The notes under the pieces were generated by a model. It had not been told where the DNA came from. It saw only the letters and a program-made list of their open reading frames with translations, and did no database searches. From Symbiodinium natans (Eukaryota > Sar > Dinophyceae > Suessiales > Symbiodiniaceae): a stretch of DNA of 64,000 bases. Of this stretch, positions 31,005 through 41,859 are shown in pieces. The stretch covers positions 1 through 64,000 of the forward strand of contig CAJNDS010001402.1 of the NCBI GenBank assembly GCA_905221605.1. Reading direction: 5' to 3'. Position numbers and translations under genes: made by a program. How positions within the stretch are numbered: the stretch's first letter is position 1; each line of letters begins with the position of its first letter.

Positions 31005-32950
31005 TATAGAGCTTTGCGCTTTATTTTGTCACTCCGTCTCCTTGCTTCCTGTCTCTTCTCTTCTTTCCAGCACCCTTCCAGAAAAATGGCATCCTTGTTC
31101 TCTCTCCTCTCTCACTTCCCTTTCCCTTCTCTCTTTCTGTTACTTTTTGACTGATGAACAACAAGAAAGGAACTTGCAGGATAAAACAGTGGCAGGGTAA
31201 GCAGAGGTTGCGCGTGGACCTTGCCGTACTTCATCATATCCCTCTTCTCGGCCTATCTCTTCTGCTCCTTTCCTTACTCTTCTCCTTTTCATAATTATTC
31301 CTCTTTAGTTGTTCTTATCTGGAAAAGAAAGGAAGGGAGAGATAAGGGAGGGAGGATAGATAAAGAAGAGCGCCATCTTCTCTGCGCCTTGTTTTGTCTC
31401 TCCCTCTTCTCTCTTCATCTCTCTTCTATTCTTTTCTTTGCTGTTCTATTGAAATTGGATTCCCTGTATCTCTCCTCTGTCCTTCTCTCTCGCTCCTCTT
31501 CTCCTGTTCCCCTCTAAACGATTGCTCTTTACAGATAGGTGCCCTCCCTCCTCTTCAGGAAATCTCTTTTCGCTTATTTTGCTTTTTGAAGCGAATAAAA
31601 CAACGGATAAGAGAGGAAAGGGAATGACTAAGTAAAGACAGGAGCTCTTCAATAGGTGCCCTCCCTCCTCTTCAGGAAATCTCTTTTCCCGTATTTTGCT
31701 TTTTGAAGCGAAGAAAACAACAGATAAGAAGAGAGGAAAGGGAATGACTAAGTAAAGAGAGGAGCTCTTCAATTTCCCTCCCTATATCTGATGTTACGTT
31801 TCCTTCTTGGGCGGTGCCCTTCTTTCTCCCTTGAAGATGCAGAAAACGATCAGGAAGGACACCCGTTCCATCGCCCATATATAGACAGAGATAAATCATG
31901 AGCATCAGCTGGGTTTGCTGCCGATCCAAAATGGGCGTCCCTTTTAATCGCTTTCTGTGTCTTGAAACAAGCAAAAGGGGCACCCTTACTAAGTGTTTTC
32001 TTGTGGTGTCACTTTTCTTCGCTTGAAGATGCAGAAAACGATCCAAAAAGGACACCCGTTCCATCGCCCATGTGTGGGGAGAGAGATAAATCATGAGCAT
32101 CAGCTGGGTTTGCTGCCAATCCAAAATGGGCGCCCCTTTTAATCGCTTGCTGTGTCTTCAAACGAGCAAAAGGGACACCCTAAGTGTTTTCTTGTGGTGC
32201 CCTTTTCTTCGCTTGAAGATGCAGAACACGATCTTAAAGGACACCTGTTCCATCGCCCATATATAGGAGAGAGAGAGAGAGAGAGAGAAATCATGAGCAT
32301 CAGCTGGGTTGGCTGCCAATCCAAAACGGGCGTCCCTTTTAATCGCTTTCGGTGTCTTCAAACGAGCAAAAGGGACACCCTAAGTGCTTTCTTGTGGGGT
32401 GTCCCTTTTCCTCGCTTGAAGATGCAGAAAACGATCAAAAAGGACACCCATTCCATCGCCCATATATATAGAGAGAGAGAGAGAGAAAATCATGAGCATC
32501 AGCTGGGTTGGCTGCCAATCCAAAATGGACGTCCCTTTTAATCGCTTTCTGTGTCTTCAAACGAACAAAAGAAAACACTTAGGTTCCTCACTTGAAGATG
32601 CAGGAAACGGCCCAACAAGGACACCCGTTCCATCGCCCATATATGGAGAGAGAGAGAGAGGGAGAAAGGAAAAAATCATGAGCATCAGCTGGGTTTGCTT
32701 ACATGTTCATTGTTATTCCTTTTGTTTTTTCTAACGGAAATGAACAAGAGAAGAGAAAAATAAGAACCAGAGGAAAGATGAAAACGAGCACCATCTTCTC
32801 TTTGCCTGATTTTTGCATTTCGCCGGTCCTCATTTCTCTTCCATTCTTTTCATTGCTCTTCCATTTAGAGTTGCATTCCTGTTGATCTCTCCTCTCTCCT
32901 TTCTCTCTCCCTTCTCTTCTCTTGTTCTCCTTTAAATCTCAAAAACACAC
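31005..32950. repeat. segmental duplication, copy 2
   Basis: Near-identical to 27,352-29,570. It has five repeat units (ATCATGAGCATCAGCTGGG near 31,896, 32,091, 32,291, 32,489 and 32,676) and shorter GA runs than copy 1. Short AT-rich words (AATAATTTAAAGAATTTAA) precede it at 30,840-30,950. Confidence 0.9.
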
Positions 32951-32954
32951 AGTG

Positions 32955-34080
32955 AGGAAGACAAGCTTCGAGGCGCTGGAGCCGTGCCGTTTTCAGGCAT
33001 CGGCTTGGTCAACGAGTTGCTATTTGTTGTCCGCAAAGTTAGTGTCTTAAGATTGTTCACCGATTGTTGTATGATGGTCACTGATTATCCGAGAAGTTTT
33101 CGCGGGTCTTTTGCAATGGGTGCTGTCGTTGCTTTTTTTTGTTGGCTCCTTCTCGGCGGGGCAGTGGCTTCTGCGGTCATGGGAGTGTCCGTGGCGGAGG
33201 TGGACTGTAGCGGGTTGTGCGGCTGCATGATTCCAATGCTTGCGGTAAAGGCATGTGTCTCAAGGTGATTTTCTGCGGGAGTGTTTTCTGCACGAGACGG
33301 TTCAGGGCACTGCAGGACTCGCGTCCACTTCAGTTTGTGAAGAAGAGTACGAAGTTCGACAGATTGTCGAACCGACGTCTGTACGCGTTGAATGATAATG
33401 TAGATGTCTTGAAAGAGTTAGGGCATCTTCATGAGAAGAAGCCTCTTTCAGTAGCAGTGATCTTTGCCGACGCACACCAAGCAACAATTGTGCACGACAG
33501 CTGGCGAGACTTGGCGTCGGCCGCAGCAGTTTCCCGAGTCAGGAAGACAAGCTCCGAGGCGCCGCAGCCGTGCCGTCTTCAGGCATCGGCTTGGTCGACC
33601 AGTTGCTATTGGTTGCCCGCAAAAATAGTGTCTTAAGATTGTTCACCGATTGTTGTATGATGGTCACTGATTACGCGAGACGTTTTCGCAGGTCTTTTGC
33701 AATGGGTGCCGTCGTTGCTTTTTTTTGGTCGGCTCCTTATCGGCGGGGCAGTGGCTTCTGCGGTCATGGGTGCGTCCGTGGCGGAGGTGGACTGTAGCGG
33801 ATTGCGCGGTTGTATGATTCCAATGCTTGCGGTAAAGGCAGTGATTTTCTGCGGGGGTGTTTTCTGCACGAGACGGTTCAGGGCACTGCAGTACTCGCGT
33901 CCACTTCAGTTTGTGAAGAAGAGTACGAAGTTTTACAGGTTGTCGAACCGACGTCTGTACGCGTTGAATGATAATGTAGATGTCTTGAAAGAGTTAGGGC
34001 ATCTTCATGAGAAGATGCCTCTTTCAGTAGCAGTGATCTTTGCCGATCCACACCAAGCAACAATTGGGCACGACAGCTGA
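32955..34080. repeat. tandem duplication of a 0.58-kb unit
   Basis: Copy 1 begins AGGAAGACAAGCTTCGAGGC at 32,955 and copy 2 begins AGGAAGACAAGCTCCGAGGC at 33,541. They match through TTCACCGATTGTTGTATGAT, TTTTGCAATGGGTGC and the end GACAGCTG. Identity looks to be about 95%. Copy 2 lacks about 13 bp near 33,841 that copy 1 has (GCATGTGTCTCAAG at 33,251-33,264). That changes the reading frame relation between the halves. Confidence 0.9.
33697..34080 (+). CDS. small ORF of unknown function with YRLSNRRLYAL motif
   Basis: This 127-residue plus-strand frame lies in copy 2 of the tandem duplication. Its first half is hydrophobic and Cys-rich (RLLIGGAVASAVMGASVAEV, VIFCGGVFCTRRFR). Its second half reads FVKKSTKFYRLSNRRLYALN, then KELGHLHEKMPLSVAVIF, with stop at 34,078. 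From memory, a core of the form Y-x-L-x-N-R-R-L-Y-x-L is common in unannotated dinoflagellate proteins. In copy 1 the same C-terminal half is in the frame 33,217-33,636 (there KFDRLSNRRLYAL), but the hydrophobic half is shifted out of frame by the extra bases. Whether either copy is expressed is unknown. Confidence 0.4.
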   Translation: MQWVPSLLFFGRLLIGGAVASAVMGASVAEVDCSGLRGCMIPMLAVKAVIFCGGVFCTRRFRALQYSRPLQFVKKSTKFYRLSNRRLYALNDNVDVLKELGHLHEKMPLSVAVIFADPHQATIGHDS

Positions 34081-34089
34081 CAGGACACT

Positions 34090-34570
34090 TCAATGTGCGC
34101 ACAACGGTGCGCAGCCCGACCCGAGAGACCGCTTGGATCATCCCCCACGCAAGAGCAGAAGTGATAGCTAGTATTCGTTGCCAACATCTGACTGCGTCTG
34201 TACGTTCACATCAAAAAAGAGTAAATTATAAATCGTAAACCCTAAACCCTAAGAGAACGAAATTGGTGAATTTGTGCTTCAGGTTTCTTGGATTTAGTTT
34301 GTTTACAGGTTTTTAAATACAAAACAAGAGAGAACGTCAAATAATACATAAAGGTCCATGCCACATAGGGCGATACTCCCCGGTTCTGTTCAGTGCAGCA
34401 CCCCTCGTTTTAAAGCTGCGGGCTTGTCGACAGTCACAGCTGGAAAGCCCAACATCTTGAGATCGAAGAGCCATTTGATTCTGAGGGCTTATCGACAGTC
34501 GGAGGTGGAAAGCCCTGCAACGGCATGCTGTACAACGCTGATGCCTAATCTGCCTAACCTGCTCACATCT
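34090..34570. other. short intergenic stretch
   Basis: Bases 34,228-34,252 hold CCCTAAACCCTAAG telomere-like words. The rest is unremarkable and lies downstream of the transporter gene stop. Confidence 0.45.
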
Positions 34571-34572
34571 AC

Positions 34573-35685
34573 TCATTCGGTACTTTCGGCTGAATACTCG
34601 GACCGCCGCTGCTTCCACGCTAGAAGCCCGCCAGCAGAGAGCCAGCTGAAGCAAAGTGCAAGGAAGGCCAATCCGAAGCCGAGGCCAGGTCCTCCCTGGA
34701 AGAGATAGGGGAAGACACCAACAACACCAGGCCCTGGACACACACCGATCAGGCCCCAACCGAGGCCAAAAGCAGATGAGCCCAAGATCAGGGAAATGTA
34801 GTCTCCCCGCTTGGCGGGCTTCTCGAACTTGCAGTCCTCGCCACATAAAGGCTTACGGTCCTCTTTGGCCTTCACGTAGAGAAAGGCCGGTGCAGAGGCA
34901 CAGAGGCCGCAGCCCATCACAAACATCATGCTTGGGTCCCAGCAACCTGCCACGTCCAAGAAGTTGAGGACCTTTTCCTGTCGGGTCATCCCCGAGCAGC
35001 CTAGGCCCAGGCCAAAGATCAGGCCGCTGGCCAGAGGCGAGATGTAATTGCGAATCCTGAGGGGCACGCTGAGCGTGAGCAGGATGAGAATCACAGAGCC
35101 AATGAGGGCACCCACGGGGAACTCCCAGCGCGGAGGCCAAGCCAGCGTTGCGATTTCACCCCTCGGCTGCCTTTCCACAGCATGCCGGGATACAGCTACC
35201 ACAATGGCAGCCACCATCATGAAGCACGGCACAGCAATCCAACTCCTCAAACTCAGCCTTGGCAGTCCACAAATGCCATGGCCTGATGTGCAGCCACGGC
35301 CCAGTCGCGTGCCCGCGCCGATGCAAAGGCCTCCAAGGAGGTAGCGCAGCGTAGAGAAAGACATGGCACCAGGGAATGCAAAGCCAGCGTTCAGAAGTTG
35401 GTTGGCGCAACCGCCGAGGACGAGGCCCAGGAGAAAGAGCCACTTCCACAAGGTCTCCCCAATCTTGCAAGTAGCCAAGCTCCTCAAAGCCGGCCCTAGG
35501 ATGCCGCTGATGCCCGTGATTTTCCCATCGGCCATGTAAGCCAAAGAAGACGCGCTGCCAATCAGAAGGCCACCAATGCTCGACTCCACCAACGTGAAGG
35601 CCATGGACGCAAGACGTGCACTCTGAGAAGCCCCAACCACAAAGACACAGCCTCCCAGCACCCACATCATGAAGAGGTGACACAT
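34573..35685 (-). CDS. YeeE/YedE-family sulfur-compound transporter, intronless
   Basis: This is a 370-residue integral membrane protein of the YeeE/YedE (Sulf_transp) family, whose bacterial TsuA members carry thiosulfate across the inner membrane. It is a complete single exon starting at ATG 35,685. About nine hydrophobic helices can be read. Family Cys motifs are all present: GGCANQLLNAGF (Cys93), RLGRGCTSGHGICG (Cys132, His136), GLGCSGM (Cys230) and GVCPGPGVVG (Cys316). Internal symmetry between the two halves is visible, as in the family. A Cys-rich loop (PLCGEDCKFEKP) lies near 279-290. It probably moves thiosulfate or another sulfur compound; which membrane is unknown. No introns contrasts with its neighbours and suggests transfer from a bacterium or a retro-copied gene. 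The Met start is the first in the frame. Confidence 0.93.
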   Translation of the reverse strand: MCHLFMMWVLGGCVFVVGASQSARLASMAFTLVESSIGGLLIGSASSLAYMADGKITGISGILGPALRSLATCKIGETLWKWLFLLGLVLGGCANQLLNAGFAFPGAMSFSTLRYLLGGLCIGAGTRLGRGCTSGHGICGLPRLSLRSWIAVPCFMMVAAIVVAVSRHAVERQPRGEIATLAWPPRWEFPVGALIGSVILILLTLSVPLRIRNYISPLASGLIFGLGLGCSGMTRQEKVLNFLDVAGCWDPSMMFVMGCGLCASAPAFLYVKAKEDRKPLCGEDCKFEKPAKRGDYISLILGSSAFGLGWGLIGVCPGPGVVGVFPYLFQGGPGLGFGLAFLALCFSWLSAGGLLAWKQRRSEYSAESTE

Positions 35686-35689
35686 GCCC

Positions 35690-37300
35690 TACTGGATGGG
35701 AACAACCAACCCCACATGTACGCAGTCAACATGACCCATTTGCATGGCAGATCTCCTCAAGATTCTGGGCCAGGCAGGATAATTGTCTTGAAGGACGCGG
35801 TGTGTTTCCTGTTTCGACCCCCGTTTCAAAAATCCCTCAACAGAATTGAAGCCGTGGACGCAATGAGCTAGCGTTCGATTCCGATTAATGATGCGGTTAG
35901 CCATTGCAGCGAAATGCGGCCGAAATCAATACTGAAAAGTAGTTCGTAATGGTGCGCAATGAACAGAATTCAAGCTGGCCCGGACTATGAACAACAAAAC
36001 AACCTTGCCCCCCCTCCCTTTCAAGATCTGAAGCCTAAAGCCTTAAGCCTCCGTTGCGTCCAAAGACTCACAACCTTGACATCGGTTTCAGTCGTGGAGG
36101 ACTGTTCGTCATTTGTTCTCACAGACTCATCAAAACTCGTGAAAATCAAACGACCAGTGAACCTTCAATAGTTGTGGATAAGTGTAGCAGGATCTTTGCG
36201 GTTTAGATCCATCACTCTTCTTGTGAAGGGTACTGCTTAGGTCCAAGGCGCGTTGACCACGGCACGTTTACGTAGATCCAAGGCATCTTGCTATAAGTCC
36301 AAGGTACGTTTACGTCAAGGAAGGCACCGTGATTCTGTCTTAGGAATTGCACAGCGAATACAACACCATGGGCAGCTTACAATGCGAGGAGCACAAACAG
36401 CAGGTTCACATGGTTCATCAGGCCATGCATCACAGGAGAAACCAGAGTGCCGTCGTTGGCAGCAGACTCTGGCCCCTGCTGCTACCCCCTGCTCGTACTT
36501 TATGTGTTCCCTTGGGTGATCGGGTTGCCCACACACACATGTTCTCGGAGCCTTGTCAGTTGGCATAGTTTCGGCATGCTCCTCTTGAGCAGGCCGAGCG
36601 TGAGCAGCTGGAAAACAGTGCAAGGGTGCTCTCGGCAGAAGCCTGCACAGCCTTGTCACTGGCTGCAGATGGATCATCTGGCCAACAGCGCTGAGCTGTG
36701 AATAGAGATGGCCAACAGCACTGAGCTGTGGATCAAGACATCGAAGGCCGAGGGAAAAAGCACTGTGTCTCATACACGGGTGCTCTCAAGCGTCGCACAA
36801 GCGTGCCAGGAAAAGGCAAGAATTGCTGATTCTTGTGAACGCGGCGGCAAGGACAACATGCAGAAGCACTAAAGTTCAATCCAACCTTAGGATATCTCCT
36901 TAGGATATTTCGTATCCTGTCGTATCATGTCAGCGACGGCCGAGCAAGTGTTTTGGCTGGGCTGCCGGAAGGTGTGCTTGCCAGGCTGGTAGGGCTGAGT
37001 ACTGCTAGCCTTCTGACCTGAAGCCTACGCGCTAGTCACATTATCACGATGCCTGAACCTGCCCCCGAATCATGCCAGCGAGGTCTTGTGATCTGCCCTT
37101 GCCTTGCGCTGACCAAACTAGCGGGTTAGCTGGTCACAGCACTTGCCTGACTCGCTGTTGCTGGGATCCAAAAATGCAGAACTGTACGAGATGGCCTCAG
37201 ATGCGGTTCGGTTGTGGCCGGAAAAGCACAGTAGACAAATTCTGGGCAATGTCTCGCGCTGACTGGCCTGCCACCAGGCTCACACCCTATTTCTCAGCAG
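35690..37300. other. stretch with no recognised gene
   Basis: Short repeated phrases only: GTCCAAGG.GCGTT / GTCCAAGGTACGTTTACGT at 36,240-36,320, and GGCCAACAGC(G/A)CTGAGCTGT at 36,679 and 36,710. No protein domain was seen on either strand. Confidence 0.4.
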
Positions 37301-37309
37301 ACGACCCGC

Positions 37310-37462
37310 TCAGGATGTCCTCAGAACACAATAGAAGACCCCAAACTCAGATTCATAGAGTCTCTTCTTGCAGGCGACTGATTGTACTGCCGCTGCAGCT
37401 ACCAGTAATAAAACGACGACGACTACCATCCCAATAAGAAGCCGACCACTTCTTCTGACCAC
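37310..37462 (-). CDS. possible exon with one membrane helix
   Basis: A minus-strand frame reads VVRRSGRLLIGMVVVVVLLL, then VAAAAVQSVACKKRLYESEF: a long hydrophobic helix with basic residues on both sides. That is unusual for random sequence here. There are no other clues, and the helix codons are partly repetitive (GTCGTCGTCGT), so it may be chance. Confidence 0.25.
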   Translation of the reverse strand: MVRRSGRLLIGMVVVVVLLLVAAAAVQSVACKKRLYESEFGVFYCVLRTS

Positions 37463-37499
37463 TTTTGAAATTTGCAACCCCTCGCAAACATGCAAGTCT

Positions 37500-40400
37500 G
37501 CACTCCGTTAAAGTTCACCCCGGTTCGAACCGAATGGGAAAGTTCCGAAGTTTAAAAATTTGCCAGTCCAAGCACCGTCACTCGCTTCACCTTGGCCTGG
37601 CTCTGCAACTGCGTAATGACCTCCCAGTAGATTTCGCGCTCATGTCGCAGAAGTGGTGGCTGGACTAGGGGCAAGCTGCTGGAAAACTTAGGCTTACCGA
37701 TAAAGGTAGATTCCCGTCGCTTCAACACCCTTCCGAGGGCCATTTCGCAGCTTCTCAAACAACGTCCGGGCCTTCCCAGATTTCCGCACGCCTTTTGAGC
37801 TCCAACGGAACAACTCTCATACTGCACCCCTAAACCCATAAAGCCAAAAATTCAGCTAAACCCCAAAAACCCTACAGCCCAGACCCAACTCGAGAGCCCA
37901 GCCACACTGTCATGCGAGCCAAAGGTGTTGAGCTCTTCTGCCAGCTCCACTGCCAAGCGACCTTTGGAGGTTCTCCTCAGATCGATTTCGTTCATCCTCA
38001 TTCTTAATCAGAAACATACAAAATACAATGTAGAACTTACTATATATATATATATAATAACACACCTATATATATATATACATATGTGTCTGTCTTAAAA
38101 CATATAATGCTACATAATATATCACAGATAAAATAGAATCTACAGTCTATAATGTATGAGAACGGGATATTATATGTACATACATAAGTTACTATATGTT
38201 CTATATAATGTATCATGTATAATGCAGAACATATACTCGGAGAGTACACATGCGATGTACGTATGTATATGTATACCGAGTAGGAGGACTGGCACAACTT
38301 GCAGCGTTACCACCACCAGTACCGTACACGACAGCCGGGAGCTGAGGAACCCGAGTTTTCAAACATCAACTTAAGCTGGTGGGAAAGAACTCAGGACAAG
38401 AACCACACGCTCTTCTGAAAAGAATCTGGTTCCCATCCGCACCCGCCAGGAGCAGACATCGCAGCAAGCGGTGGTCACCACTGGCTGCAGCCAGGTGGAT
38501 CGGGTATATGACCTCCTGGGGTCAAGCGAATCTTGCACTGTTCTATCCTAATTACTGCTCAGCCTGCTCAACACCGTACTAGTTTACTAGTAGAGCCATC
38601 AGTCTGCAGCCTGTGTCATTCTCGCACTCAACAGTTGCTCCTCTGCGTCGTTCCCGCGATGTCGGGGAGAGATGCTGTGCCAGACTGATTTTACTGAACG
38701 AGGCGCCGCCACATCCTACAAGCAGGATGGCAAAACGGATTTAAGCAGCTAAACAGGCCTGGAAACACTCAGGATTTCCGAGTCCTGGCCGAAGCCATTC
38801 AGGTCGAGCCAGAGGTTCATGGCTGCCTTGTCAAGCCCCAGCAAAGTGGGTACAGTCAATGCTACTCACTACGATCTGTCAGAGTGTCTCATTTAAGGAA
38901 CTCCGGAAAAGACTTAGACTTGAGATTCAAGTGCCGGAGCTGCTGCTCACTACTTACATAGCACACGTGTTGCTTTGCACATGGTGCTCCCATGTGATAC
39001 CCGTTCCTCTCGCCCACCTGGCGGTCCCTCCAGCTTTTGCGCGGTCGATGAGCTGGTCGGACCTGGGGTGGCGTGCTTGACTACCAAACTAGATTCATAG
39101 CTTGGTCTGCACTGTATCATCTACAGGTTATCCATATATCATTCGCCTCGGCCGGAGCATGTGGTCTCTCTTTCACCCCAAGAACCTGACCAACCCTATT
39201 TTTTCCCGGGCCACTGTCCCCGGAACTTCACTACCAGCCCCACGAACACCCCAATCCACAAGCCCAAGCATTAGCGCAACAAGCGCTCAACAAGTGCACC
39301 GAAGGTTTTCGCACAACTTGCTGACACTGCAAGCATACAGGGCTGCAGGGGTCGACTGGAAACACTGAGTTGAACCACGTGGACCACCGACATGTTCCGT
39401 GGAATGGGCCGGCCCGGCTGCCGAGGCAGCGCAAGCGTCGAAAACGATGCTACAGTGGTCTTGCACTACGAGGGTCAAGGGAAGCAAACATGTGATGCAC
39501 AGAGCTCTTGGGTGGGAGGTGTTTCGTCTGACAAGCAGGACGTTTTCGGACTGATGCTGTGCTCCACCAAATTTGTCGGTCACACAATATGTGACCATAA
39601 TCTCTTGGGCTGTAAGGCTCCCACCCGGCAGGGATCTGGGACCGCCAAATCCGAAAATGCCGGATGGTGGCGATCATCCACCTCTTTCGCTGGGCCCACT
39701 CGTCGATGGAGACAGCGCCCAGCAAGCAAGCGCCCAGCGAGCAAGCGGAACATCTCAATGGCAGGCCTGCAGAGAGATGCGCCAGTGCCCTAATTTAATG
39801 AGTTCTCATGAGTCATCTGAGATTTGCATGGCCCGAGGACAGACTGAGGTCAGGGCCACGACGGCATACTAAGGCCCTGGATAGGTGGCACTGCGACAGC
39901 AGCTTGAGGACTTTGGATGCACCACTCCGAGACAAATCGAACCACAGCAATAGCTTTGCGGCACTTTGCGGCATCATGCAAATACGTTGACATGCTGCAA
40001 GGCTGTTTAGGGACACACCTTCACCCGTCACACCCCATGAACCCCTGACCTTGTCTTCAACCGTGTAGCATCACGTCCTGACTTCCCGCGTACACGAGTC
40101 TACAGGTCGGGCAACTACGCGAAGGTTGCAAGCACTGACAGGCAATATGAGATTTGCCATGGAAAAGCTACCACGTAGATGAAGTACATCTTACACCTAA
40201 ACCGACCAGCAAAAAAAACAAAAATAGCAGTGCTTAGCATAGCTTTCCGTGCTTACCTATCTTCTTGGATTGCCTCTTAGACATCGGTGCGACCCTTGAG
40301 ACCCCTTCAAGATTTAAGCCCATCCCATTCACAGACCCTGGCTCTTTCCAGGCTTGAGAAGACCTCCTCCGGTGTTGGGAGGTGTCAGAGACATTAGCAT

Positions 40401-41700
40401 CTAGTACAGCCTCAGGAGAGAGATATTTCGCATCTCAGATCATCTCAAGAATATGATGAGACAAACAGAGCCACAGCCCCCCGGTCTACTCCTCTCCTCA
40501 GCGCAGAAAGCGGTCTCTATGCACTGCAGCGACCTGCTCTTTAGGCACTAAGTCATCTTCCAGGACTTGTGGTTGTAGATAGATTGCTCAGCCATGCGTG
40601 TGAAAAGCAATTGAGGTAGATCTCTGCAGGCACCCGGGCACCCAGGCCCTTGAAACCTTGCCCGTAGTCCAAAGCTTACCTCACGGTCGAGTCAGCTCGT
40701 GCGCGGCCACATCTTCGACAGAATTGCGAGTCAGCCATGTACCTCACGGAGATCGTGATTCCCTGTGCACCCTGGGCCTTTAAGCACTCTTCTTATGGGA
40801 GGTTCATTCGTCTTGGGGACGGGGCAAGATGCTCCGCCATCGGAGAGCTGATGGGGCCAGCTTGGGTCGACAAGCCATCAACAAGCTTCGAGTGGACAGT
40901 GTGCAAAATGATCCGAGTTTGTGCTTTAGAGAGGGCGAGTCGAAGCAATCAGAAAGGCTGGTGATGAGTAACAGCGAGAATACAGATCCAGCCGGTGCAG
41001 ATGTCATTCGACAGAGGCATACGACGTCCACAGCGGAACCAGAACATCAGAGTGCCAGCACTCCGGCACTCAAGATCTAAAAGGAGGCGTGGCGGAAGAT
41101 GCAACTGGGAGTACTTCTGGCAACTTGCGATGAGCTTAGCACCGAGCACATCAAAGCCCCAGTGGCATTTTGGAGTCCACTCGAGATGCTTAACCAAGTC
41201 AAACCACTCGACTCCTCATTCCCAGCATAACGGCACACAAACTGAAACGTGTGCTTGTCAACGCTGCCTGAATCTGCTTCCTGCCCATGTGGGGGGGTCC
41301 GTGCAGCGCGAACCGGTTTAAGGTTTAGGGTTGGCATACTCCTGAGCATCCAACATGTTGCCACAATGTGAGCATCGCGGCAGCAACTCCTTGCTGGCGA
41401 GCGTCCGAGGCATTTCATGGGTTTGAGGCATAAAGGGTGGACGAGTTGAGAAGTCATCTTAGGCACGTCGACTGCACCTGTCATCGAAACTTACCTTGAT
41501 TCCTGCGGCCACACGACTTCTTCGATGAACCTAAGCCCAAACCCTAAACCCTAAACGCTGAATCCTAAACCCTAAACCCTAAACCAACCCCAGAACCCTT
41601 CGTAAGCCACACTCCTGCGGCAGCACGAGGCGCGTGGCATTCTCCATCGTCGCCCTCTCGGGCTCCGCTGCTGCTTCAGCCACCTGCTCGGCTCACTTAC
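37500..41700. other. stretch with no recognised gene
   Basis: CCCTAAACC-like words occur at 37,828-37,875 and (CCCTAAA)n at 41,530-41,587. AT-rich microsatellite sequence (TATATA, CATACATA) runs from 38,039 to 38,280. Several frames around 39,450-39,760 and 40,949-41,197 (minus) look protein-like but compete with equally open frames, so none is called. Confidence 0.4.
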
Positions 41701-41724
41701 TCTTGGTTTGTAGGGCATTGGGGG

Positions 41725-41795
41725 GATGAGGTACCCTATATCCACCTATATATGCCCTTTAAGGGATTATATTGGGCACCCTACATCCCCCTGTA
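41725..41795. mobile_element. imperfect fold-back element
   Basis: GGGGGGATGAGGTACCCTAT on the left pairs imperfectly with TTGGGCACCCTACATCCCCC on the right, around a short centre CCCTTTAAGGG. The words GGTACCCTATAT and CCTTTAAGGG are shared with the element at 51,061-51,175, so the two are probably one MITE family. A CATACATA/TATATA microsatellite (41,802-41,850) follows directly. Confidence 0.55.
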
Positions 41796-41859
41796 TAAAG
41801 GCATACATACATACGTACATGCATACATACATATATATATATATACATTATGTATATGC

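Noticed and set aside
30404-31200. Plus-strand frames rich in GEGTYFI or RGDILHH repeats
   Set aside because: All three frames of the 40-bp minisatellite are open. There is no codon-position bias visible and no domain.
34337-35344. Several open frames on both strands over the transporter gene
   Set aside because: They are shadows of the YeeE/YedE coding frame, which alone has the family Cys motifs.
38040-38300. 85-residue Tyr/Ile-rich minus-strand frame
   Set aside because: Encoded by AT-rich microsatellite sequence; no domain.
39287-39793. Protein-like minus-strand frames around 39.3-39.8 kb
   Set aside because: Two competing minus-strand frames and one plus-strand frame are equally open. 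No splice signals or family choose among them.
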